NCBI GenBank assembly: GCA_016706595.1 | Contig: JADJJH010000002.1 | Location: 310,001 to 374,000, forward strand | Direction: 5' to 3' | Length of the DNA stretch: 64,000 nucleotides | Source of the DNA: Bacteroidota bacterium | GTDB taxonomy: Bacteria > Bacteroidota > Bacteroidia > Chitinophagales > Chitinophagaceae | Part shown: in pieces, positions 27,024 to 34,961 of the stretch | Layout: each line of letters starts with the position of its first letter | Numbering within the stretch: position 1 is the stretch's first letter | The notes under the pieces: model-generated | What the model saw: only the letters and a program-made list of their open reading frames with translations | Databases searched by the model: none | Told to the model about the DNA's origin: nothing | Translations under genes and position numbers: made by a program

Positions 27024-27911
27024 TTGAAAATTCAACATCTTCATAAAGGGTACTGGGCATTAGCCGCCATTTCGTTTTTTTGGGGAACCACTTGGTTTGT
27101 ATCAAAATTAACCATTAAAGATATACCGCCTTTGCAAATGACCGGTATGCGACAAAGCTTAGCCGGTTGTTTAATGATAGCTTATTTTTTAATGAAAACG
27201 AAAAAGCTACCCACGCTTCGAGAATTAGCTTTTCATTTGTTGATTGGTTTTTTATTAATTAGCTGTAGTAATGGATTAACTACTTGGGCCATTAAATATA
27301 TTCCTTCCTTTTTGGGTGCACTCATTGCATGTTTAATGCCTTTTGTTTTGATATTGGCCAATTCGTTTTTCTTTCATGAAAAAGTGAAACCCAAATTATT
27401 TATAGCCTTACTCATTGGGTTTTCGGGCGTGGCCGTTTTGTTATTGTCGTTTGTAAGTGAATTTAAAGCTGATCATTTTGTGTTTGGCATTGTATTATCA
27501 TTGATTTCGGTACTTACCTGGACTAGTGGTACGTTGATTTCGGCTAAAAATAAATTACAAATCAATCCGTTCGAAGGGATAGGTTGGCAGATGTTATTGG
27601 GTGGAATTGTATTATTGATAGCTTCAAAAATCACCGGTCAAAATGTGCCTTTACATACAATCCCATTGCAAGCTTGGATCTATTTTTTATACCTCACTTT
27701 TATTGGATCCATACTTTGTTTTGTTTGCTATTTGTATGCATTAAAAACCTTGCCATTGAGTATGGTTTCGGTGTATGTATATGTGAACCCAATAGTAGCC
27801 CTTTTATTAGGCGTTGTTTTTTTGAACGAAAAAATCAGTCTGCAAATAATGATAGGCATTGCTATTACCTTTTCGGGAATTTATTTGGTAAGACAATTCA
27901 ATAAAAAGTAG
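27024..27911 (+). CDS. EamA/DMT-family transporter
   Basis: A 295-residue inner-membrane protein with ten predicted helices in two EamA repeats (first FFWGTTWFVSKLTI, second beginning near FGIVLSLISVLTWTSGT). The start is TTG at 27024; no in-frame ATG gives a full first helix. DMT transporters export or import amino acids, metabolites or drugs, and the substrate here cannot be told. It is a single gene. Confidence 0.88.
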   Translation: MKIQHLHKGYWALAAISFFWGTTWFVSKLTIKDIPPLQMTGMRQSLAGCLMIAYFLMKTKKLPTLRELAFHLLIGFLLISCSNGLTTWAIKYIPSFLGALIACLMPFVLILANSFFFHEKVKPKLFIALLIGFSGVAVLLLSFVSEFKADHFVFGIVLSLISVLTWTSGTLISAKNKLQINPFEGIGWQMLLGGIVLLIASKITGQNVPLHTIPLQAWIYFLYLTFIGSILCFVCYLYALKTLPLSMVSVYVYVNPIVALLLGVVFLNEKISLQIMIGIAITFSGIYLVRQFNKK

Positions 27912-28033
27912 AATCTTCCTTGGTCTGACAATTAGGTAAAATCAACAGGTTGTCGCTCAATATCTGACAAAATGGATAGCGATAAAATCTTTAGGAGGTA
28001 GCTATGCTGTAAAAATGACTGATAGCAAGCCCT

Positions 28034-28050
28034 TGGCACATTTCATGATA
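28034..28050 (+). promoter_or_regulatory. Candidate -24/-12-like promoter of groESL
   Basis: TTGGCAC at 28033-28039 is a perfect sigma-54 -24 element. The -12 position reads ATGAT instead of TTGCW, so the match is partial. Two similar blocks upstream (ctgacaaaatggatag near 27966 and gtaaaaatgactgatag near 28010) could be activator or repressor sites. This is an inference from sequence only. Confidence 0.35.
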
Positions 28051-28095
28051 AGGGGAGCGTAGAAAAAATTATAAACTTAAATTTTAAAAATTTAT

Positions 28096-28383
28096 ATGGC
28101 AAAGACAACAAAAATCAGCATTACACCCTTACATGATCGTGTAATTGTGCGCGCTGCAGCAGCAGAAACTAAAACGGCCGGTGGTATTATTATACCGGAT
28201 ACCGCAAAAGAAAAACCACAACGAGGTACTGTAGTAGCAGTGGGTACCGGTAAAAAAGACGAACCCATGACCGTTAAAGCAGGCGATATAGTTTTATATG
28301 GCAAATATGCCGGAACAGAAATTACTCTTGAAAACGAAGAATTATTGATCATGCGCGAGAGTGATATTCTTGCTATCGTGTAA
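28096..28383 (+). CDS. groES: Co-chaperonin GroES
   Basis: A 95-residue subunit of the heptameric lid of the chaperonin. It has LHDRVIVRAAAAETKTAGGIIIPD, which includes the mobile loop, and ends RESDILAIV. It lies 58 bp upstream of groEL, the normal operon order. Confidence 0.97.
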   Translation: MAKTTKISITPLHDRVIVRAAAAETKTAGGIIIPDTAKEKPQRGTVVAVGTGKKDEPMTVKAGDIVLYGKYAGTEITLENEELLIMRESDILAIV

Positions 28384-28441
28384 GCCATTTCAATTTATAG
28401 AATTCAATCCAAACATTAAATCATTTTAAATAATCAGAAAT

Positions 28442-30076
28442 ATGTCAAAACAAATTCATTTTAATATAGAAGCCCGCAACAAGATGAAAAAGGGTGTAGA
28501 TACTTTAGCCGATGCGGTAAAAGTAACGCTTGGTCCAAAAGGTCGTAATGTAGTTATTGAAAAGAAATTTGGTGCACCACAAATTACTAAGGATGGTGTA
28601 ACCGTAGCCAAAGAAATTGAATTAGAAGATGCTATCGAAAACATGGGTGCGCAAATGGCCAAAGAAGTTGCCTCAAAAACAGCAGATGCTGCCGGTGATG
28701 GTACAACAACCGCAACCGTTTTAGCACAATCTATTATCGCTGAAGGAATTAAGAATGTTGCTGCAGGTGCTAATCCAATGGATTTGAAACGTGGTATCGA
28801 TAAGGCAGTTGCCATTGTTGTAGAAAACTTAAGAGCACAATCAGAGAAAGTTGGAAACGACAATAAAAAAATTGAACAAGTAGCAACCATTTCGGCTAAT
28901 AACGATAGTACGATTGGAAAATTAATTGCACAAGCTATGGCCAAGGTTGGTAAAGAAGGTGTAATTACCGTTGAGGAAGCGAAAGGAACCGAAACTACAG
29001 TGGATGTAGTGGAAGGTATGCAATTCGATCGTGGTTATTTATCGCCATACTTTGTAACGAATAGCGAAAAGATGATTTGCGAATTAAGCAATCCAATGAT
29101 TTTAATTTATGATAAGAAGATTTCTACGATGAAAGATATTCTTCATATTTTAGAGAAAGTTGCCCAAGCTGGTCGTCCATTAGTGATTATTTCTGAAGAT
29201 TTAGAAGGTGAAGCTTTAGCTACTTTAGTGGTTAATAAATTACGTGGCACTATTAAAGTGGCTGCTGTAAAAGCACCTGGCTTTGGCGATCGCAGAAAAG
29301 AAATGTTAGAAGATATTGCTAAACTTACCGGCGGTATTGTAATTAGCGAAGAGCAAGGATTTAAATTAGAAAACGCCGATTTAACTTATTTGGGTTCATG
29401 CGAAAGCATCAGCATCGATAAGGATAATACAACGGTTGTTGGTGGTAAAGGTAAAAAGACTGATATCACTGCACGAGTAAATCAAATTAAGGCGCAAATT
29501 GAAACTACAACTAGCGATTACGATAAAGAAAAATTACAAGAGCGTTTAGCAAAATTATCGGGTGGTGTAGCGGTTTTATATGTAGGTGCTGCTACCGAAG
29601 TTGAAATGAAAGAAAAGAAAGATAGAGTTGATGATGCTTTACATGCAACACGTGCTGCCGTTGAAGAAGGCATAGTACCGGGTGGTGGTGTAGCCTTTAT
29701 TCGTGCGATTGATAGCTTAGCTAAATCGAAAGGAATAAATGATGATGAAAATACAGGTATTGCTATTGTTCGCCGTGCATTAGAAGAACCTATGCGCACA
29801 ATTGTTGCGAACTGTGGTTTAGAAGGTAGTATCATTATTCAAAAAGTACGTGAAGGTAAAGCCGATTATGGATTTAATGCTCGTACCGAAGTATATGAAA
29901 ATTTATATAAGGCAGGTGTAATTGATCCTACCAAAGTAAGTAGAGTTGCTTTAGAGAATGCAGCTTCTATTGCTGGTATGTTACTTACTACTGAGTGTGT
30001 AATTGCTGATAAGCCTGAGCCTAAGTCGGCGATGCCGCAGATGCCGCATGGTGGTGGAATGGGCATGGATTATTAA
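28442..30076 (+). CDS. groEL: Chaperonin GroEL
   Basis: A 544-residue ATP-dependent chaperonin subunit. Motifs include VTLGPKGRNVVIEKKFGAP, the ATP site DGTTTATVLAQ, PGFGDRRKEMLEDIA and the flexible C-terminal tail rich in Gly/Met (HGGGMGMDY). Length and order are as expected for a single-copy housekeeping groEL. The operon ends at the terminator at 30236. Confidence 0.98.
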   Translation: MSKQIHFNIEARNKMKKGVDTLADAVKVTLGPKGRNVVIEKKFGAPQITKDGVTVAKEIELEDAIENMGAQMAKEVASKTADAAGDGTTTATVLAQSIIAEGIKNVAAGANPMDLKRGIDKAVAIVVENLRAQSEKVGNDNKKIEQVATISANNDSTIGKLIAQAMAKVGKEGVITVEEAKGTETTVDVVEGMQFDRGYLSPYFVTNSEKMICELSNPMILIYDKKISTMKDILHILEKVAQAGRPLVIISEDLEGEALATLVVNKLRGTIKVAAVKAPGFGDRRKEMLEDIAKLTGGIVISEEQGFKLENADLTYLGSCESISIDKDNTTVVGGKGKKTDITARVNQIKAQIETTTSDYDKEKLQERLAKLSGGVAVLYVGAATEVEMKEKKDRVDDALHATRAAVEEGIVPGGGVAFIRAIDSLAKSKGINDDENTGIAIVRRALEEPMRTIVANCGLEGSIIIQKVREGKADYGFNARTEVYENLYKAGVIDPTKVSRVALENAASIAGMLLTTECVIADKPEPKSAMPQMPHGGGMGMDY

Positions 30077-30087
30077 TATTACTAAAG

Positions 30088-30204
30088 GCATCTCGAAAAC
30101 CCTCTGATGCTTCGTTATTCGGATTTTGCAAATCCTTTATTTACACTAGTAAACTCTGTCTTTGCAAAATCCGAATGCCTTGCCTGAGAGGATTTTGGAG
30201 ATGC
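30088..30204. repeat. Dispersed palindromic element, family 1, copy B
   Basis: A 117-bp near-perfect inverted repeat. The arms, about 45 nt each, begin gcatctcgaaaaccctctga on the left and gcatctccaaaatcctctca on the right, and both end attcggattttgcaaa. The loop is short and contains tttacactagtaaa. It shares tgatgcttcgttattcg (30105-30121) with copy A. It lies 12 bp after the groEL stop. Confidence 0.85.
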
Positions 30205-30235
30205 TTGGAAAACAGACTTAATTAAAAGAATATAA

Positions 30236-30264
30236 AACCGTTTCGTTTGGAACGGTTTTTTTAT
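30236..30264 (+). terminator. Terminator downstream of groESL
   Basis: A 7-bp stem (aaccgtt / aacggtt) with an 8-nt loop and a T tract that follows directly (ggttttttt). Confidence 0.85.
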
Positions 30265-30344
30265 TTAAACAAGTCGCAGTTAAATTTTACCCCTTCATCC
30301 ATAATCAGCAACTACATTTTTATTTCTTACTTATCTTGCTGCAC

Positions 30345-30842
30345 ATGAAAAGGATCCAGTTACTTTTTGTTCTTGTATTAGGTATGAACAACCTCAATTC
30401 TTTTGCTCAATCATCTGAAATTACTAGCGAGTTAAAAGAAAATGTTTTGCTATACAATCAAAAAATAAATGAATTGGTTGTACGGCACGAAGGCAATGGT
30501 TTTGTGATCAATAAGGAAGCCAGAATTCCGATGAAAAGCGGTACAAGTGTGGTACTTAATTTTGCGATGATGGAAGGGAAATGGTATCATTTTGTATTTG
30601 TTGGCGACCCTGGCTCAAAAAAATTAAAAGCGAATTTATACTTCGAAGGACAAGGGGATTATGTGCAAGATAAAATTATGGTACAAAGAGATAATGAGTT
30701 TTGGACTGAATTTTCATTCATTTGTCCGCAAACCGGTATGTACGAACTTGATCTTTTTCAAAAATCTCAGATACAAAAGCCTTTAGCTTACCTTATGATA
30801 TTTGAGAAGAAGTCTGGAGGAGAAGTTCAGAATAGAAATTAG
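30345..30842 (+). CDS. Hypothetical secreted protein
   Basis: A 165-residue protein from the ATG at 30345; a TTG three codons upstream is possible. The signal peptide ends NSFAQ. The mature domain is beta-rich (VVLNFAMMEGKWYHFVFVGD, FICPQTGMYELDLFQKS) and may be a small jelly-roll of the PPC or CBM-like kind. It has no catalytic motif that I recognise. It stands alone downstream of groESL. Confidence 0.65.
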   Translation: MKRIQLLFVLVLGMNNLNSFAQSSEITSELKENVLLYNQKINELVVRHEGNGFVINKEARIPMKSGTSVVLNFAMMEGKWYHFVFVGDPGSKKLKANLYFEGQGDYVQDKIMVQRDNEFWTEFSFICPQTGMYELDLFQKSQIQKPLAYLMIFEKKSGGEVQNRN

Positions 30843-30925
30843 AATGGATTGCTTGGGCTTATGCACAAGTAAAGAAAACGAAATAAAAGCACCCGTACCC
30901 ATATTTGGCAGTTAAGCGCAATTTT

Positions 30926-31294
30926 ATGACTCACTGGTTAAGAAACACAATAAAAGATAAACTCATCGAATGGAGAAATGATACTATCACCAGTTCCGAT
31001 ATAATGGAATGGGCATTGGAAGAGTGGTTGCCTATGGAAGATACTTATGAGGATTTAGAAAAAGAATTGATCATCCGAGGAGAATCTATATGCAGAGACA
31101 TATTAGAATTAATTGAAAATATAGAATGGAATTTTGTTACAAAGGATGATATTGAAATATTATTAGAATATCTAAACACTCCAATTGGACAATATATGAC
31201 AGGGAATGAAAAGTTAACCAAACACTTTGAGAGAATTAATTGGAGTACGAGAAAAGAAATGTTACGAAATGTTCCACCGTATACTTTAGACTAA
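30926..31294 (+). CDS. Hypothetical cytoplasmic protein
   Basis: A 122-residue acidic, mainly helical protein rich in Trp, Glu and Ile, with no signal peptide. The ATG at 30926 (MTHWLRNTIKDKLIEWRND) is preferred to a TTG seven codons upstream. I recognise no family. Its position before a toxin-antitoxin pair and its acidic, helical make-up would suit a small accessory-region protein such as an immunity protein, but nothing in the sequence proves it. Confidence 0.5.
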   Translation: MTHWLRNTIKDKLIEWRNDTITSSDIMEWALEEWLPMEDTYEDLEKELIIRGESICRDILELIENIEWNFVTKDDIEILLEYLNTPIGQYMTGNEKLTKHFERINWSTRKEMLRNVPPYTLD

Positions 31295-31386
31295 ATAAAC
31301 TGAAAGCACTACTACTCATGGTTCGTAGTTGGCAGCAAGGTTAAAAAATATCATTGTGGAGAAAAAGATTTTTATAACTTTACAAT

Positions 31387-31632
31387 ATGAACACTGCCGA
31401 ACTTAAATTGAATATTATTCGTCAAGTTGATACCTTAGATGAGGATGTTTTGAAGGAAGTTATTAACTATATACAGAGCAAAATTAATAGTCAGAATGTT
31501 TCTGTATTCGATTCCCTTAGTAATTCTCAAAAGGAGGGAATACGTCAAGCACAGCAGTCGATAAAGGAGGGTAAGGGAATTCCTCATGAACAAATAGCAT
31601 CAAAGTATAAAACAAAATATGGAATCATCTAG
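31387..31632 (+). CDS. Antitoxin of a ParE/RelE-type system
   Basis: An 81-residue protein. The first 35 residues (MNTAELKLNIIRQVDTLDED) are helical and match the short antitoxins found with ParE-like toxins in Bacteroidota. The C-terminal half, with QKEGIRQAQQSIKEGKGIPHEQ, is the toxin-binding tail of that group. The toxin gene starts inside its last codons (14-nt overlap), which is the usual coupling. The toxin is frameshifted. Confidence 0.8.
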   Translation: MNTAELKLNIIRQVDTLDEDVLKEVINYIQSKINSQNVSVFDSLSNSQKEGIRQAQQSIKEGKGIPHEQIASKYKTKYGII

Positions 31633-31920
31633 GCCAATAATTTGGTCTCCTGAAGCTGATGGTGACTTAGAGAATATTTTGATTTATCTTGAAGAGAATT
31701 GGTCTGATTCGGTGATAACTGACTTTCTTGGTAATCTATTTAAGGTGTTGGATTGGATTTCATCAGATTCAAGTGTTTTATGAAATCTAATCAATCGGAC
31801 AATATTCGTAAGTATGTCCTTTCAGAGCACCATACTCTGTATTTTGAGATTTTTGATAATTACATTGACCTGCTTAGAATTTTTGACAACAGACAGGATC
31901 CAAACAAATTGCGATTCTAA
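31619..31920 (+). pseudogene. ParE/RelE-type toxin, frameshifted
   Basis: The first part (31619-31783) reads MESSRPIIWSPEADGDLENI up to ISSDSSVL and stops at TGA. The second part (31780-31920), in the -1 frame, reads SDNIRKYVLSEHHTLYFEIF and ends in LLRIFDNRQDPNKLRF. Joined, they give a normal ParE-family toxin of about 100 residues (IIWSP at the start, RIFDxRQxPxKL at the end). One base is missing in the run gttttatg: with five T the frame would be restored as SSVFMKSNQ. The break may be real inactivation or a homopolymer error in the assembly. Confidence 0.8.
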
Positions 31921-32080
31921 TTCAAACTCAACCCTGCCGATAACTGCGTATAATGGCGCAACCACATTGCTTAATGCAGTCCAATAGCATTATAAGCTGA
32001 TTTTCTTTGTTGGATATATTTACAACTTTTTGAAAATCGGCACTATGCAAACCGGCTAAACGATGCCAAATTCAATAACC

Positions 32081-33172
32081 TTATCCTTTATAAAACGGCA
32101 TTTTAACTACAATCGCTTTCAGTAATTTATCTCGTACTTCAATATAAATTTCGCTACCCAATACGGCATAATCTTTAGTAACATAACCCATTCCAATGGC
32201 TTTGTTTAAACTCGGACTTTGCGTGCCGCTACTTACTTTACCTATGGTTTCGCCGTTGATGGTTTTTATTACATAATCATGACGAGGAATGCCCTTATCA
32301 ATCATTTCAAAACCTACTAATTTATTGCTTACGCCATCGGTTTTTGATTTTTCAATCGCTGCACGATTGGTAAAATCCTTAGTGAATTTTGTAATCCAAC
32401 CTAAACCCGCTTCAATTGGGTTGGTGGTATCATCAATATCATTTCCGTATAAACAAAAACCCATTTCAAGTCGTAAAGTATCTCTGCAACCTAACCCACA
32501 AGGTTTAATACTATACTCTTCACCAGCTTCCATAATTTTATTCCAAACCATTTCACTTTCCGCTTGCGAGCCTTCAAAATAAATTTCAATACCACCTGCA
32601 CCGGTATATCCTGTTGCACTTACCAGCACATTATCTAATCCGGCAAATGAACCTTTGCAAAAAGTATAATATTGCAAATTAATTAAATCCATTTCAGTAA
32701 GCTTCTGCATGGCCTTCATCGCATTAGGACCTTGAACAGCAACCAAAGCAGTTTTATCGGATATATTATGCATTTCAACACCGGCAGTATTATGTTGCAT
32801 AATCCAATTCCAATCTTTTTCGATATTCGATGCATTTACCACTAACATATACACCTTGTTTTCTTCGATGCAATACACTAGTAAATCATCTACAATACCG
32901 CCTTCGTTATTGGGTAAGCATGAGTATTGCGCTTTTCCGTTGGTAAGTTTAGCGGCATCGTTACTTGTAACTCGTTGAATTAAATCGAGTGCGTTTTCGC
33001 CTTTCAAAATAAATTCACCCATATGGCTAACATCAAAAACACCTATACTATTTCTCACAGCAGCGTGTTCGTCATTAATACCGGTATAGGAAATTGGCAT
33101 ATTGTATCCGGCAAATTCGGCCATCTTAGCACCAAGCGATTTGTGTATTTCAGTAAAGGGCGTATTCTTCAT
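32081..33172 (-). CDS. gcvT: Glycine cleavage system aminomethyltransferase (T protein)
   Basis: A 363-residue folate-dependent enzyme of the glycine cleavage system. It transfers the methylene group from the H-protein aminomethyl arm to tetrahydrofolate. Motifs: GVFDVSHMGEF, VDDLLVYCI, SATGYTGAGGIEIYF, and CGLGCRDTLRLEMGFCLYG, with the conserved GMGYV near the end. Its length is typical. No gcvH or gcvP is nearby. It starts 15 nt after a TATTTTTG box. Confidence 0.96.
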   Translation of the reverse strand: MKNTPFTEIHKSLGAKMAEFAGYNMPISYTGINDEHAAVRNSIGVFDVSHMGEFILKGENALDLIQRVTSNDAAKLTNGKAQYSCLPNNEGGIVDDLLVYCIEENKVYMLVVNASNIEKDWNWIMQHNTAGVEMHNISDKTALVAVQGPNAMKAMQKLTEMDLINLQYYTFCKGSFAGLDNVLVSATGYTGAGGIEIYFEGSQAESEMVWNKIMEAGEEYSIKPCGLGCRDTLRLEMGFCLYGNDIDDTTNPIEAGLGWITKFTKDFTNRAAIEKSKTDGVSNKLVGFEMIDKGIPRHDYVIKTINGETIGKVSSGTQSPSLNKAIGMGYVTKDYAVLGSEIYIEVRDKLLKAIVVKMPFYKG

Positions 33173-33187
33173 TTCTTAAAATTTCGA

Positions 33188-33195
33188 CAAAAATA
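33188..33195 (-). promoter_or_regulatory. -7 box for gcvT
   Basis: TATTTTTG on the minus strand, 15 nt before the start codon. Confidence 0.5.
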
Positions 33196-33248
33196 GAACA
33201 TCCATTTATTTATTCTTGTTTTTTACTTAATAACTGCACCCTCACTTC

Positions 33249-33256
33249 TATATTTG
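33249..33256 (+). promoter_or_regulatory. -7 box for the M28-like gene
   Basis: TATATTTG, ending 32 nt before the start codon of the M28-like gene. Confidence 0.5.
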
Positions 33257-33288
33257 CGCTCTGTAAAAAAATTTCTCCTATCGCAAGC

Positions 33289-34887
33289 ATGCATAAATTC
33301 TTTTTCCTTTTAATGCTTATTTGTCCGCAATTTTCCAACGGACAAAAAACTATCGTTAAAACAGAGCCTTCCAATATTGTACTTTTAAAAGAAGCGATTT
33401 CATATTTATCATCTGATAGTTTGGGAGGCCGATTAACCGGAACGCAAGGAGAAACCTTAGCAGCGAACTATATTGAAAGTAAGTATAAAACGATAGGATT
33501 ATCCACTTATAAATCTTCTAAATACACTTGGGACTTCAGTTTTAAAGATGGCAAACGAATTGCAACGAAAGCCTATTTTAAAGTTTTTGATAAAAATTTG
33601 GCCATCGGCAGTGATATTATTTTAATGCCTTATGGAAATTCAAATAAATTTAAAGGTGCTGCCTTACCCAATGTTGATGAACCCGATAATGTATGGTTGG
33701 TTTCGATGAAGCAATTGAATACCGACGTAACCAATACACCGTTTAAAATACTTTACGAAAAAGCGGCCGATTGTATAAAGAAAGGTGCCAGTGGGGTTGT
33801 GTTTTTTAATGATATAGATGCCAAACATGATATTAATTTATTGAACCATCCGAAATTTGAAACCTTAGATGCTTCGGTAGTGGTGATGAACCATAAGGCA
33901 TACTTGAATTATCTCAAACCCAACATAAAAAAAGATTGGATAGAAATTGAAGGTCAATTAGGTTATGAAGATGCGGATGTACATGGCAAAAATGTAGTGG
34001 GCTTTATTAATAATCAAGCACCTTATACCATGATGTTATGCGCCGATTACGATCATCTTGGAACCAACACACAAGTGTATCATGGTGCCAACAATAATGC
34101 AAGTGGTGTAGCCTCATTAATTGCATTAGCTGAGTTAATTAAAAACTCAGGTCTCAGAAATTATAATTTTTTGTTTGTCGCTTTTTCGGGAAGTGAATTT
34201 AAAGACCAAGGCGCATTAGCATTTTTACGAGATAACAGTAAGTTTATGGACAATTTTAATTGTGTGATTGACTTAAACATGTTAGGCCGTTTTAATAAAA
34301 CTACCAAAGCATTATATGTTTCGGGTATTGGCACATCACCTTCATGGTCAATGGCACTGCAAAAACATAACACCCAGTTTAATTTGCGTGTGGATAGTGC
34401 GGGTATTGGTTATGGCGCTTACTCATTATTTTATAAAAAGAATTTACCGGTTTTGAGTGTAAGCACAGGATACGAAACCGATTTTTCGAAACCGAATGAT
34501 GACGTAAGTAAAATAAATTTTACGGCACAGGCCGATATTAATCAGTATCTATTTAAAGTAATCAGCGAGATAGATAGACTACCCAAACTAGCATTTTTAA
34601 CTACCAATAATATGGTTGAAAAACTGGAAAGTCTAAAAAATGATATTGGCATTATTCCCGATGTAACCTTCGAAGAAGACGGTATTCGGGTTGCGGCTTG
34701 TTTAACTAACAAATTAGCTTTCAAAGCCGGTATAGAACCCGATGATGTGATACTACAAATTGCAGAATTTAGTATTCTTGATTTGGATGATTATTGTAAA
34801 GCCATGAATAAACTATCCAAAGGGCGAGAGGTGCCGATAACTGTAAGAAGAGGAAAGAGCGAGTTTCGGTTTTTTGTGGCGTTGTAG
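33289..34887 (+). CDS. M28-family peptidase-like protein with degenerate active site and PDZ domain
   Basis: A 532-residue secreted protein (signal peptide ends FSNGQ). It aligns along its length with Bacteroidota M28 aminopeptidases that have a PA insert and a C-terminal PDZ domain (about residues 445-532, IEPDDVILQIA). The metal and catalytic residues are largely gone. The HxDHLG motif reads D253-Y-D-H-L-G. The bridging Asp in GADDNASG is Asn (N269 in HGANNNASG). The catalytic Glu in SGEE is Ser (S302), with only E303 kept. The Asp of NLDMxGR is Asn (N330), and the last His ligand is Tyr (Y378 in GAYSLF). It should not hydrolyse peptides by the M28 mechanism and more likely binds peptides or acts as a scaffold. 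It lies upstream of an M14 gene. Confidence 0.85.
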   Translation: MHKFFFLLMLICPQFSNGQKTIVKTEPSNIVLLKEAISYLSSDSLGGRLTGTQGETLAANYIESKYKTIGLSTYKSSKYTWDFSFKDGKRIATKAYFKVFDKNLAIGSDIILMPYGNSNKFKGAALPNVDEPDNVWLVSMKQLNTDVTNTPFKILYEKAADCIKKGASGVVFFNDIDAKHDINLLNHPKFETLDASVVVMNHKAYLNYLKPNIKKDWIEIEGQLGYEDADVHGKNVVGFINNQAPYTMMLCADYDHLGTNTQVYHGANNNASGVASLIALAELIKNSGLRNYNFLFVAFSGSEFKDQGALAFLRDNSKFMDNFNCVIDLNMLGRFNKTTKALYVSGIGTSPSWSMALQKHNTQFNLRVDSAGIGYGAYSLFYKKNLPVLSVSTGYETDFSKPNDDVSKINFTAQADINQYLFKVISEIDRLPKLAFLTTNNMVEKLESLKNDIGIIPDVTFEEDGIRVAACLTNKLAFKAGIEPDDVILQIAEFSILDLDDYCKAMNKLSKGREVPITVRRGKSEFRFFVAL

Positions 34888-34893
34888 AAAGGG

Positions 34894-34921
34894 AATTACG
34901 AATTAGCGATTACGAATTACG
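34894..34921. repeat. Heptamer repeat, 4 units
   Basis: Units aattacg, aattagc, gattacg and aattacg in a row in the short gap between the M28-like and M14 genes. The same unit recurs just after the M14 gene at 36802. Confidence 0.75.
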
Positions 34922-34961
34922 TCGTTATCATTGTAATTTGCATCTATCTCAAATTTTTAAT

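Noticed and set aside
28456..28944. Long antisense frame over groEL
   Set aside because: It is a shadow of a strongly biased coding strand; groEL is certain.
31773..31786. Programmed -1 frameshift in the toxin gene
   Set aside because: There is no X-XXY-YYZ slippery heptamer in frame and no downstream hairpin; a single lost T explains it more simply.
34938..34961. TTG start 24 bp upstream for the M14 gene
   Set aside because: The ATG at 34962 gives a better signal peptide and leaves the heptamer repeat and leader outside the gene.
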